Shown here: positions 24,000 to 32,406 of the stretch, one piece after another
How positions within the stretch are numbered: position 1 is the first letter of the stretch
How the letters are laid out: each line of letters begins with the position of its first letter
Assembly (NCBI RefSeq): GCF_004340965.1
Contig: NZ_SLYA01000011.1
Location: forward strand, 1-53,639
Length of the DNA: 53,639 nucleotides
Source of the DNA: Sphingomonas sp. PP-CE-1A-559
GTDB taxonomy: Bacteria > Pseudomonadota > Alphaproteobacteria > Sphingomonadales > Sphingomonadaceae
Direction of reading: 5' to 3'
Notes under the pieces: model-generated
Seen by the model: the letters and a program-made list of their open reading frames with translations, nothing else
Database searches by the model: none
What the model was told of the DNA's origin: nothing
Made by a program: the position numbers and the translations under genes

Positions 24000-24700
24000 T
24001 AGCGGACGATCGGGATCTCCGCCAAGCGTGTCGTTCATACCGGGCTTTTTTGGCTTCCGCTTCGTATCGAACGCGCGCGCGCCGAACCCCCGGCGCGGCG
24101 TTCCAACGGTCCCACGCCCGAACCGATCGTTGTGCCTATCCATAGCGGCCAGCAACCCGCGCGCGCACGAATCCTGGACGGCAAAGATGTCCCCCTGCCC
24201 CGCGGCTTGCGGCAGCAGTTCCTCGAGCAGAACGCCGCACTTCGTATAGACGCCCCCGGGCTGAAACATCGCCTCCATCGTCTTGGCTGCAAGGCCGACG
24301 ATGATGCGCGGATCGTTACTGAGCGGCGACATCCGGGTCTGGCGGCTCGCCGAGGGCATATGGGGCCGGTAGCGCCGTGCGCAAACACGATCGGCCACGT
24401 CGCTACCAGCTCTTGGTGACGGATCTTCTCGGCCGCGCGGGTCGCGCGCCGCACCATCGCCTCGCGAAGCGCGTCGAGGCCCGTCACCGGCACGCCAAAC
24501 TCGCGCCTCACCGCCGTCGCCTTGAGGCTTCCGGCTCCGGCCTGAAGCCGTCGCACTCGACGCCGTTCAACTCGCGAACCAGGCGCTCGAGAACGACGGT
24601 CCCCACATCACGCGCGGACGCCGGTGCCATCGCCACCAGATCGGCCGTCGTGCGGATCCCGAACGGATGCAGTCGCGCCGCCAGCGCCGACCCTATAGCG
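24000..24700 (-). pseudogene. umuC: umuC remnant (translesion polymerase V, C-terminal half)
   Basis: Three minus-strand frames carry consecutive pieces of UmuC. About 24695-24530: AARLHPFGIRTTADLVAMAP then VVLERLVRELNGVEC (HhH region). About 24520-24390: REFGVPVTGLDALREAMVRR. About 24335-24055: AAKTMEAMFQPGGVYTKCGV, QGDIFAVQDSCARG and RFGRGTVGTPRRGF. Two frameshifts separate them and the catalytic N-terminal part is absent. The break at about 24700 abuts a resolvase fragment on the other strand. The gene is dead. Confidence 0.75.
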
Positions 24701-24853
24701 GCCGCGCAGCGCGCGGGCGCGCGGTTCGGGCGGCCACCGAGCATCGACGATGCACATTGGGCTAAAGCCAAGGAATATCGGGAAGCCGACCCCCCCCCTG
24801 CCCGGATCAACGACATCGCCGTTTTGATCGGCGTCAGCCGGCAAGCAATCTAG
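24701..24853 (+). pseudogene. Serine resolvase C-terminal fragment
   Basis: The plus strand reads QRAGARFGRPPSIDDAHWAK and ARINDIAVLIGVSRQAI, the hinge and DNA-binding helix-turn-helix of Tn3-type resolvases (GVRFGRPxxL, then xxLGVSRxTLYR). A TAG at 24851-24853 replaces the expected Tyr codon (VSRQAI-stop-RRL), and the catalytic N-terminal domain is missing. It is a scar of a past transposon. Confidence 0.7.
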
Positions 24854-24895
24854 CGGCGCTTAGAGAGTGACAAGGCTCCCGCGGCTTCCTGGCGA

Positions 24896-25445
24896 ACATG
24901 TTCACGAAATGAGCATGTAACGCAAATTGTACATGCGCCCCATGTGATCATTCTCCCGACGCGGAACGAGTACCGCGCGTGAGCGTGCGCCACACGCGCA
25001 TCATGTGGAACACGCGGCACCTGCGCGCGTGTGGAACGTGTGTAACATGTGAACATACGCAACGCGTATAACACGCGTTCAACGTCAAATCTTCACAACG
25101 TGCGGTACTTGTGTAACATGTGAACACGTACCACACGTGTAACAGGCGTCACACGTGGCTCTTGTACAACGCCGATACGCGTCTGACATTTGGATACAAA
25201 TTACGTGTGTAACACGTGGCACACGTGGCACACGTGGCACACGTGGCATACGTGGCCAACGTATAACGTGCGCAACGTGCGCAACGTGCGCAACGTGCGC
25301 AACGTGCGCAACCGTGCGCAACCGTGCGCAACGTGCGAAACGTGTGTAACATGTGAACACGGGCTACGCGTGAAACACGCGGCACACGTAGCGTTTGTAC
25401 GACGTGCGGGACATGTGTAACCTGCGAAACAACGTACACATGTGC
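24896..25445. repeat. ~550-bp array of 9-bp repeats, candidate centromere (parS)
   Basis: The region is built of CGTG/CACG-containing units. Five exact-period units ACGTGGCAC run from 25214 to 25258, five AACGTGCGC units from 25265 to 25309, and then variants (AACCGTGCGC, AACGTGCGA, AACGTGTGT, AACATGTGA) to 25356. Looser copies (GTGTAACATGTGAAC type) extend over the rest, on both sides. The array ends about 35 bases before parA. Tandem short repeats upstream of a parA/RHH operon are typical RHH-bound centromeres. Cys/Thr/Val-rich ORFs across it are artefacts. Confidence 0.8.
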
Positions 25446-25477
25446 AGCTGTCGTCAGCGCACACCACCGGAGCCATT

Positions 25478-26158
25478 ATGCCCGTAATCACCATGCTATC
25501 GCCAAAGGGCGGTGTCGGAAAAACGACGACAGCCCTGATCCTGGCGACAGAGATCGCCGCGCAGGGATCGAGCGTCGTCATGATCGATGCCGACCCGAAT
25601 TTTCCGCTTGCCCGATGGGCGAAGAAGGATGGGAAGCCCGACACTATCGAGGTCTTGCCCGAGATCGATGAAGACGAGATAATCGGCACAATCGACGCAG
25701 CTCGGAAGCGGGCGGACTTCGTGATCGTCGATCTGGAGGGAAAGGCAAGCGCACGCGCGACCAGTGCGCTCCTGATGTCCAATCTTGCGCTCATTCCCAT
25801 CCAGGGATCGGAATTAGACGCCGTGGAGGCAGCGCGGGCATTTAAGGTCGTCCGCAACGCCGGGACTGCCCGCGAGCGTCCGTTGCCTTTCGCGGCGGTC
25901 CTTACGAGGACGCCTGCTTCGCTTCGGCTTTGGACGCGCGACCTGAAAGCAGTCGTCGCGAATCTGCAAAAAGCCGGCATACCTATGATCCCAACTGCAC
26001 TCGCGGAACGCGGTGCATTCCGCGGTCTCTTCAGCATAGGCGGTACGCTTGCTGAGATGACAAACGCGGACGTGGGTTCGCTAGATAGCGCACGAATTAA
26101 CGCAGCCGCTTTTCGCGATGACGTTCTGGCGCTGCTCGAGGAAGGGGCTGCTGCATGA
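25478..26158 (+). CDS. parA: ParA-family partition ATPase, locus 2 (226 aa)
   Basis: The start at 25478 (MPVITMLSPKGGVGKTTTAL) has CGGAG upstream. Deviant Walker A KGGVGKTT, MIDADPNFPLARWAKKDGKP and FVIVDLEGKAS follow; the last has Glu-Gly where most ParA proteins have TPP, as in some VirC1-like members. There is no N-terminal DNA-binding domain, so it belongs to the small type Ib ParA group. It overlaps the RHH partner gene by four bases (ATGA). It shares only motifs with the ParA at 9733-10419, so the two partition loci are not recent duplicates. Confidence 0.88.
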   Translation: MPVITMLSPKGGVGKTTTALILATEIAAQGSSVVMIDADPNFPLARWAKKDGKPDTIEVLPEIDEDEIIGTIDAARKRADFVIVDLEGKASARATSALLMSNLALIPIQGSELDAVEAARAFKVVRNAGTARERPLPFAAVLTRTPASLRLWTRDLKAVVANLQKAGIPMIPTALAERGAFRGLFSIGGTLAEMTNADVGSLDSARINAAAFRDDVLALLEEGAAA

Positions 26159-26502
26159 CCGATAAGGCCGTACCGGGTTCACGCCGATCCATCGCCAGCT
26201 TCGCGGCCGATGATGACATTCCAGTCCCGACGCCCGAGCAAATCGTGGCCGCAAAGGCGGGCGGGGAGGGGCTTGGCTTTCGTTCAGAGAAAGCGACGCC
26301 ATCAGCGCCCGCCCGGCCTACGCCGAAGCCCAGACAGGCGACATTTACTGACGCGATCCATGTTCGTGCACGCCCCGAGGATAGACAAAGGTTCGAGGAT
26401 TTCGCGTACCGGCAGCGTCTCTCGAAGGGTGACGCGATGACCCGGCTTCTCGACTTCGCTGAGAAGGAAGAAGAGCGCTTGGCCGCCCCGAGCGACAAGT
26501 AG
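26155..26502 (+). CDS. RHH centromere-binding partner of ParA-2 (115 aa)
   Basis: The ATG overlaps the parA stop (ATGA, 26155-26158). The N-terminal half (MTDKAVPGSRRSIASFAADD) is flexible and Pro/Ala-rich. Residues 60-105 (ATFTDAIHVRARPEDRQRFE then YRQRLSKGDAMTRLLDFAEK) fit a ribbon-helix-helix, in which the TFTDAIHVR strand contacts DNA. With the upstream parA and the 9-bp repeats it makes a complete candidate partition system: motor, adaptor and centromere. Confidence 0.75.
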   Translation: MTDKAVPGSRRSIASFAADDDIPVPTPEQIVAAKAGGEGLGFRSEKATPSAPARPTPKPRQATFTDAIHVRARPEDRQRFEDFAYRQRLSKGDAMTRLLDFAEKEEERLAAPSDK

Positions 26503-27301
26503 AGACGCGACGGCGCGCGACGATGATACCCGAACGACGCGCCCAAACAGGTTCAGTGAACCGCCAACGGCCAACGGGACCGTTCGGCAATAGCTGAACG
26601 AAAACGAGTCGGGCACGATCGCTGGCGCAGGACATAGAGGAGGTGGTCGACGCACATAAGCAGGCGTCGCAGCACCGATAACAGGGCTAGCCCCGCGTCC
26701 GATCGCTGCCCATTAAGGTAGAGGAATGACGAGGCCCAGACCGTCGCAACGAACGGGGAGGCTTGCGTGGGTCGGTGGCGAAGAGTGCCCGGTACGCAAG
26801 CGACGGGTTTTATCAGCTGCGCGCGACCGATGCGCACAGATGCCTCAATGCGTTTCTTCAGGCCTGGCGAAACGTAAAGATGCCCCGAACCACGGACTGT
26901 GGATATGACCGAACGGCTGCCGATTGGGTCTGAGACCTAGCCAGAAGCGGGGAAGCGGTGAGATAGGCGCGCAACACCCAGCGACGCCAATTCAACGGGG
27001 CCGAGCAGCTCCAGTTTTAGTTCGTGAGCAATCCCACGAAGCGCGGCAGAGGCGTTCTGATGCGCACCTATCAATCGATGTGGCTCGGCTTACGTTTCGA
27101 ATTAAGGATACGCCCAGAGATACAATAAGCGCCATCGTTCGACATGTCCGGCTAGGGATTGGAGGGTTTTGACGACGGTCGTTCCGGTCTGGGGCCTGAT
27201 GAAATACGCTCTGCCGCGACCCCAAGATTACGAAGGGCGTCAACACGCTTCGTGGAGCCGTGCGGGCCCGTTTTGCGGGGGGAGTTGTAGCGCAGCGAGA
27301 G
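26503..27301. other. ~800-bp gap without a supported gene
   Basis: ORFs on both strands are short, overlapping and rich in Arg/Ser/Pro. On the minus strand at about 27180-27000 a stretch reads FIRPQTGTTVVKTLQSLAGH and later ALRGIAHELKLELLGPVELA across stop codons, which looks like a decayed gene that I cannot identify. No repeats were noticed. Confidence 0.35.
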
Positions 27302-27571
27302 TCAGGACGTAGAAATCGTGGCAAGGTGTTGAGCGACAGCCGCAGCGCCGTGGGTTGAGATGGCTGTAGCGATGGAGCGAGCGTCTGTCTTTTCCATCGA
27401 CGGGATTTTGACGCGATCGAGAGCGGCAAGCAGGGCAGGGCGGCCGGCATCGCGTGCAGCAAGTTCGGCGACCTTTTTCTGTTCAGCAAGTGCGGCGAGT
27501 TCTTCACGGAGAGCCTTTTCCCGCGCTTCGATGGTGGTGATGTCGACTGTCTTGGAGGAGGTTCGGGCCAT
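27302..27571 (-). CDS. Small helical protein next to the mob region (89 aa)
   Basis: The start at 27571 (MARTSSKTVDITTIEAREKA) is taken because upstream residues look non-coding. Residues 15-45 (EKALREELAALAEQKKVAEL) form a coiled coil; the tail is DARSIATAISTHGAAAVAQH. Similar small proteins occur beside mobilisation genes of sphingomonad plasmids as far as I recall, but no function is known. It is divergent from mobC, and the region between probably holds oriT. Confidence 0.6.
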   Translation of the reverse strand: MARTSSKTVDITTIEAREKALREELAALAEQKKVAELAARDAGRPALLAALDRVKIPSMEKTDARSIATAISTHGAAAVAQHLATISTS

Positions 27572-27915
27572 GAAATGTCTCCGAGTTTTAAGCGGGATCG
27601 ATCGCATAATGTCCGAGGATGGCTCAGATTGCTAGACTGATCGATTGGACCGGGATCGCTTCAAAACCAAAAACAAAGAGCGCGCGCCGAAGGTGCACCT
27701 TTTGCCCTTTGATCGACAGCAGACAGAAATGCGTTTGCCAGATTTGTAGGGCTGAAGCAGCACAGTTGCCCCGCCTCCGCGTTCGTGACATGCTGTAGTG
27801 CTTAGGGAAGGAGCCGAAGGTCTGTGGGGGATTGGTTTAAGGTATGGCAGGATATGGCTCATGGCACCAATGTCGGACATTGGCGTATGAGTCTCCGCTG
27901 CTCGGGGCTTTCAAG
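27572..27915. other. Divergent intergenic region, oriT candidate
   Basis: Lies between the small helical gene and mobC. It contains the perfect 12-bp palindrome AAGGTGCACCTT (27690-27701) and AT-rich tracts (TCAAAACCAAAAACAAAG, 27661-27678). An origin of transfer next to mobC and relaxase genes is expected; the nick site cannot be placed from sequence alone. Confidence 0.4.
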
Positions 27916-28497
27916 ATGAAGGTTACGGTCCGGCTTAGCGACGTTCTCACGGCCGAGATCGATCGTATCGCCGTGGCGTCTGGACAGACGCGCAGCAGCT
28001 GGATCACAGCCGCGTTGACGCAAGCAGCGCTTACACCAGAAAGCCGCAGCGTGCCGGTCATGCCGCTGCAGGGCAGGGGCCATCCCGACGATTACATTCG
28101 GGTTACCGTCCGTCTGAACCGGAGTGAGATCGAAGCGATCGACACCGTTGCGGCGCCGATGCGGCTGACCCGCAACGAGTGGATCAAACGCACGATCCGC
28201 TGGCAGCTTTGGGACAGGGCCGCGCTGCTGCGTCTCGCACCGGCAACGCAAACGGAGATCGGCAAAGTCCGCAAGCAGGTCCTCGCGATCGGACGAAACA
28301 TCAACCAGGCGGTCCACGCAATGAACGCGGCGAACCAACCGGAAAGCTCGCTCGACATCGCGCGTATCGCGGGCTCCTTCATGGAAACATGCGCCGAGTT
28401 ACGCACCCTTCTGATTGAGGCCCGGCGCACGCTGGCATCCTCGATCGGTGGTGAAATCGGGTACTGGACCCGCAAGGATAAGGCACCGGGCGAGTGA
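27916..28497 (+). CDS. mobC: MobC-like relaxosome accessory protein (193 aa)
   Basis: The ATG at 27916 (MKVTVRLSDVLTAEIDRIAV) begins a ribbon-helix-helix; a second similar strand-helix unit follows (YIRVTVRLNRSEIEAIDTVA, NEWIKRTIRWQL). The middle shows the MobC signature IGKVRKQVLAIGRNINQAVH and a C-terminal helix ELRTLLIEARRTLAS. MobC proteins bind oriT and help the relaxase melt and nick DNA. It overlaps the relaxase gene (GTGA at 28494-28497). An earlier ATG at 27844 would add 24 atypical residues. Confidence 0.82.
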   Translation: MKVTVRLSDVLTAEIDRIAVASGQTRSSWITAALTQAALTPESRSVPVMPLQGRGHPDDYIRVTVRLNRSEIEAIDTVAAPMRLTRNEWIKRTIRWQLWDRAALLRLAPATQTEIGKVRKQVLAIGRNINQAVHAMNAANQPESSLDIARIAGSFMETCAELRTLLIEARRTLASSIGGEIGYWTRKDKAPGE

Positions 28498-30008
28498 GTT
28501 TGCGGCTATCCTCCGGCACGATGGATTCGATGGCAGGCGTCTTTGCGCCTCCCAAAAAGTACCGCATGGGATCGGGGGGCGGCAGCGCCAAAGGCCCGAA
28601 GACCGGGGGCACGATCCTCGGCATGGCCGTCGCATCGATGTTTCCGAAACCGGCATCATCGTCGGCTGGATCGCGCCCGAGCGCGCAGGCAAAACATGCG
28701 TTTGGAGGCGGATCGCAGGCCCGCATGAATACCCGCGCCGTGATGACGGCCGACCGTACTTCACGTCGCGCGCCAGAGGCCGTTGTGCGGATCACCGGGC
28801 GTCAACATGGCGGCGGCCATGTGCTCGCGAACTTCTCCTACATCAGCCGCCTGGGCCACGGCGATGAGAGCGAACTGGGTCTGGAAACGAGCGAAGGCGA
28901 GGTGCTGCGCGACGGGCGTGACATGCAGTTGCTCGCCCAAGAATGGCACGGCTGGGAGATGGATGGTGACGCTCGGAGGAAAGGGGCGACGTCGATTTCC
29001 ATGATCCTTTCGATGCCGACCGGCACCGATCCGGATCGCTTGAAGGACGCCGCGCTCGACTTTGCGAGGCAAGAATTTGCCAATCGATCATGGGTCGCGT
29101 CGCTCCACGTCGACCGCGAACATCCGCACGTTCACCTCACGATCGCGCGCCGCGATCACGATGGCCGACGCTTCCATCCGGACCGCGAAGATCTCTTCCG
29201 GTATCGCCAGCGGTTTGCCGAAAAGCTGCGGACCCGCGGCATCGAGGCAAACGCCACGCCCGCCAGGGCGCGTGGCATTGACCCTATGCACGAGCCAATT
29301 GCCGCGGTGAAAATGCGTGAAAAGGGGCAGGTGCCTGAGATCGACAAGAGCCGTATCGCGCGTGCTGAACGTCTTCGTGCGGAGGGTCGCGAAGACCCCG
29401 TCATAGCGATGCTGGCCAGCCGGCAGGCAATCGTTCGCGCTACCTACTCACGCTCGATTGCGGAACTCTCGACGTCGCCTTCAGCCGTCGATCAACACGT
29501 CGCTCGGAGCCTCGAGCGGTTCGCCGCCACGATGCCGGAGCCCGAACCAAACTCGGTCAGGGCAATGCGCCTGGCGAGCGAGAAGGTCGCCGAGCCGATC
29601 GTCGCTGCACCTGTCCGACCGCCTGTTCGTATCCCCGACGCCTCGGTGTCGCCCGCCGATACCGGCCTCGACATCCTCAAGGCGCTTCATCACAAAATCG
29701 CTGCGCCGGAGGTTCAACCCAAGGCGCGTCCCGGCGATACGATGCCGACGCCAGCCCAGTCCGAGGACAGGGCAAATCGTATTCGCGATCTGAACAAAAA
29801 GAGCCGAGCCGAAGCGGGGAAGGATGACGATCCAGATCGCGCCGGCACGCTCAGCGATCGTCTCCGAGCGATCACCGAGAAGATCGGCGAGCCCAGTCAG
29901 CCGATCGATGTGTCACGCCACGACGAGATCGTGAGGAAGGCCGAGGAGCAGAATCGCGAGCGGCTCGATCGTGACCGTTCAAAGGATAGGGGTGGGCCCA
30001 GCCGATGA
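28494..30008 (+). CDS. mobA: Relaxase / mobilisation nuclease (504 aa)
   Basis: Residues 108-121 (GHVLANFSYISRLG) carry the candidate catalytic Tyr (Y116). HVDREHPHVHLTIARR (205-220) is the metal-binding histidine motif III of VirD2/MobA-type relaxases. The enzyme nicks oriT, stays bound to the 5' end and leads the strand to a type IV secretion system. The C-terminal half is long, charged and probably disordered. The GTG start at 28494 overlaps mobC; the ATG at 28521 is an alternative. The stop overlaps the next gene (ATGA). No secretion genes are seen in the window. Confidence 0.85.
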   Translation: MSLRLSSGTMDSMAGVFAPPKKYRMGSGGGSAKGPKTGGTILGMAVASMFPKPASSSAGSRPSAQAKHAFGGGSQARMNTRAVMTADRTSRRAPEAVVRITGRQHGGGHVLANFSYISRLGHGDESELGLETSEGEVLRDGRDMQLLAQEWHGWEMDGDARRKGATSISMILSMPTGTDPDRLKDAALDFARQEFANRSWVASLHVDREHPHVHLTIARRDHDGRRFHPDREDLFRYRQRFAEKLRTRGIEANATPARARGIDPMHEPIAAVKMREKGQVPEIDKSRIARAERLRAEGREDPVIAMLASRQAIVRATYSRSIAELSTSPSAVDQHVARSLERFAATMPEPEPNSVRAMRLASEKVAEPIVAAPVRPPVRIPDASVSPADTGLDILKALHHKIAAPEVQPKARPGDTMPTPAQSEDRANRIRDLNKKSRAEAGKDDDPDRAGTLSDRLRAITEKIGEPSQPIDVSRHDEIVRKAEEQNRERLDRDRSKDRGGPSR

Positions 30009-31096
30009 CTTCAGACGCATCAACCGTCGCGATCGCCGCGCTCATGGACGCCGTCTCCCTGCTCCGGGGCGAAGTGGCGGCACTGGCGAGAAGCAACGCG
30101 CGTATCGAAGAGTCCCAGGAGCAGCTACGTCGCCGCATCGATGTCATCGACACCGGCATCGCGCCACTTTGCGACGTCGTGCCGTACCAAGAGGCTATCC
30201 TCGCAAAGACGGTCGACGGTCACGCTGACACGCATGCGTGGCTCAAAGCTCTGGCCCCGGTTCTACACAATCTCATCGAGCGGTCCGACGCCGATCGCGT
30301 GACGACACGCTCGCTGCATCAGGACATCATCCGGACTCAGGAAATCGCTGGCGCCGGTGAGAAGGGGACCGCTGATATCGCCCTTGGCCTCGAGGTGATC
30401 GCAGGCCGATTGGATGTGGCCGCAAGTGCTAACCGGAAGGACCGCAGGGCAGGGGTCGCAAAAACCCTGGAATTGATCGGTTTCACCCGCGCAGCTGTGT
30501 TGGGGCAACGCGGCCCGCTGCCGATCGATGTGGAAGACGACCCCTTGATGGAACGGTTCATCCTCGCTCAACCGGCCGACCTCTCATCCAACGAACGCGC
30601 CCTGGTCGACTGGCGAAAGGCAATCGCCGGCACCAGCGCGGAGGATCTCATCACGCTTCTTGAAAAGCAGCAGACCCCTTCACCGACGGACACCCCAGAA
30701 TCACGCCTCCTTCGGTATCGCCTCGCCGCCATCACACGCGCGAAGATCGAAGAGCGCGGAGCAGTACCGCCACCACGGCCGACGACGACCCGGGCGACGG
30801 ATCGATCAGCCGGCAGTGGCTTCTTGCGATCCCAGGAACTCGCTGAGCTATGGCGTCAGGGTGAAAGCACAGAACTTTACGCCGAGTCCGAACTGGCGGG
30901 CGCGATCGATCTGTTCGATGCTCTTGAGGAGAAGCTCGAACCTACATCGGGGGACGTCGTACAGCCAGAGCTGACCGCGCTTCACCGCGACCTGGCCAAA
31001 CGTATCGAACTCGGCGAACGGCCATCGCTCGGTGAGAGCCGCTCCACGACGCAACACGAACCCACCATCACGGTGGAGCCGGTTAAAGACCGTTAG
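30005..31096 (+). CDS. Relaxase-coupled coiled-coil protein of unknown function (363 aa)
   Basis: The ATG overlaps the relaxase stop by four bases, so the two are translationally coupled. Residues 10-50 (MDAVSLLRGEVAALARSNAR, RIEESQEQLRRRIDVIDTG) form a coiled coil. The rest is mainly helical, with a low-complexity acidic region near 280-320 and a charged tail. I see no enzyme motif or membrane segment and do not recognise a family. From its position it may be a mobilisation accessory factor, for example one acting at the coupling or relaxosome step. Confidence 0.65.
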   Translation: MTSDASTVAIAALMDAVSLLRGEVAALARSNARIEESQEQLRRRIDVIDTGIAPLCDVVPYQEAILAKTVDGHADTHAWLKALAPVLHNLIERSDADRVTTRSLHQDIIRTQEIAGAGEKGTADIALGLEVIAGRLDVAASANRKDRRAGVAKTLELIGFTRAAVLGQRGPLPIDVEDDPLMERFILAQPADLSSNERALVDWRKAIAGTSAEDLITLLEKQQTPSPTDTPESRLLRYRLAAITRAKIEERGAVPPPRPTTTRATDRSAGSGFLRSQELAELWRQGESTELYAESELAGAIDLFDALEEKLEPTSGDVVQPELTALHRDLAKRIELGERPSLGESRSTTQHEPTITVEPVKDR

Positions 31097-31165
31097 GGTC
31101 GCTGCTGCGCTGACCGGCCGCCACTGGTAGCGAAAGGCGGAACGGTCAATTGAAACGCGCGACGA

Positions 31166-32257
31166 TCAAACGCGTGTCGAGCGTTCCAGCAACCGATCGA
31201 TATCAGCCATGCTCGCATCAAGGGCGGCCGTAGCAAGGGCCAGCGGCCCATCGCCCAGAATAGCGGGTTGCTCGACGATAAGCTGACGTTGCGTCGGCTG
31301 GATACGACCGCCAGCTACAAGGGTAACAAGGCCGGCACGGGCGAGCGCGTGCGCCTGGATATCGGCCCCGGCTCGAGACAGACCCAGCGCCCGTGCAAGC
31401 TGGATCCGCCGCAGCGGGCCAACCGCCACGATGAGCGCCCACGCCTCGCGCGCACGGGCGTTGCGGGATAGGCCGGCAAGCGCCTCGATACCGCGAACGC
31501 AGCGCCGGTTGATGAGCGTGAGGCGGTCGAAGCCACCGCGCGCGGTGTGTTCGCAGTGCTTGACGAGGGCCTCGGCGCGCTCCTGGACGGTTAAATCGAG
31601 GCGGAAGACGGCCCGCGGAAGCTGACCTGCAAGCCCAGGCACGACACCCGCATTGTGGCTCAGCAATGCCAGGTTGAGCGCCCAACACCCTGACGGTGGT
31701 GCCGCGACATGGCGGTGCAGCGGTCCACCCGGCAGGTCCAGCATGGCGTCATGGCCCTGATGCTCGGCAAAATTGGGATGGTCAAACAGTATGTCGACAG
31801 CGCCAACAGCTGGCGCGATCGACTGCAAAGAATGATCGGCATCAAGCCCGGCGAGTTCGAGCGCGATAGCAAGTGGGCCGGTTGTCGACGCTGCGAGCAG
31901 AGCGATCTGCGCGGTATCGAGCAGCGCGAGCTCATCGGAGGCGAAACGCCGGGTCGCATCGACCATGCGCGCCAGCGTGGTGGCGGGTGCTGCGATCGCG
32001 GGCACGCCATGATCAGCAAGCCATAAGAGCACGGCGTCACGACGCGGGTCGTCAGTGAAAAGAACTGTGTCGGCGTCGATGCTCTCCTGATGGGCAAGAC
32101 CGACATCGCCGACGCCCGCATCGCGTCGGTACGCGCGCCATGCCTCAGCAACAGTCGCGAGACCGCCGAGCCGGTTGCATTCGGCCGTGGCAAATCGCGT
32201 TGCGCCGGTCAGGCACCCCAACGCGTGCGCCAACAGGACGAAATCGTGACGTACCAT
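31166..32257 (-). CDS. Unknown protein divergent from the integrase (363 aa)
   Basis: The start is ATG at 32257 (MVRHDFVLLAHALGCLTGAT). The protein is helical with several hydrophobic but not membrane-length stretches. Near residues 285-320 (ALIVAVGPLRRIQLARALGL then SRAGADIQAHALARAGLVTL) the pattern looks like a winged helix, so DNA binding is possible. I do not recognise the family. It lies divergently 149 bases from the tyrosine recombinase gene and converges with the relaxase operon, and may be a regulator or partner of the recombinase. Confidence 0.65.
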   Translation of the reverse strand: MVRHDFVLLAHALGCLTGATRFATAECNRLGGLATVAEAWRAYRRDAGVGDVGLAHQESIDADTVLFTDDPRRDAVLLWLADHGVPAIAAPATTLARMVDATRRFASDELALLDTAQIALLAASTTGPLAIALELAGLDADHSLQSIAPAVGAVDILFDHPNFAEHQGHDAMLDLPGGPLHRHVAAPPSGCWALNLALLSHNAGVVPGLAGQLPRAVFRLDLTVQERAEALVKHCEHTARGGFDRLTLINRRCVRGIEALAGLSRNARAREAWALIVAVGPLRRIQLARALGLSRAGADIQAHALARAGLVTLVAGGRIQPTQRQLIVEQPAILGDGPLALATAALDASMADIDRLLERSTRV

Positions 32258-32270
32258 GGATTGTTGGATA

Positions 32271-32296
32271 ATCTAGTGATCGACGATTTACTAGGC
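32271..32296. promoter_or_regulatory. Candidate recombination or operator site beside the integrase
   Basis: ATCTAGTGA (32271-32279) and TTACTAGGC (32288-32296) form an imperfect inverted repeat (6 of 9) with an 8-bp centre, the size of a tyrosine recombinase core. A direct repeat AGGCACT lies at 32293-32299 and 32316-32322. The region is AT-richer than its neighbours and also carries both divergent promoters. Confidence 0.35.
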
Positions 32297-32406
32297 ACTG
32301 CTATTCGCATATTTCAGGCACTATCCATAATCGATGCTTATGGTAACTACGGCGATATGCTACACAGGCGGAATGCAGGTAAATCGGACCAGCTGGAAGG
32401 TGCCGC

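Noticed and set aside
24850..25439. Cys/Thr/Val-rich repetitive ORFs (TCYTCGTC type) over the 9-bp array
   Set aside because: The 9-bp period is a multiple of three, so the array gives repeating peptides in every frame. No start signals or homologues support them.
24896..25445. CRISPR array
   Set aside because: Units are 9 bases with no unique spacers of constant length, and no cas genes are present.
26992..27300. Possible decayed gene on the minus strand (FIRPQTGTTVVK and ALRGIAHELKLELLG segments)
   Set aside because: Interrupted by stops and not recognisable; described only as a gap.
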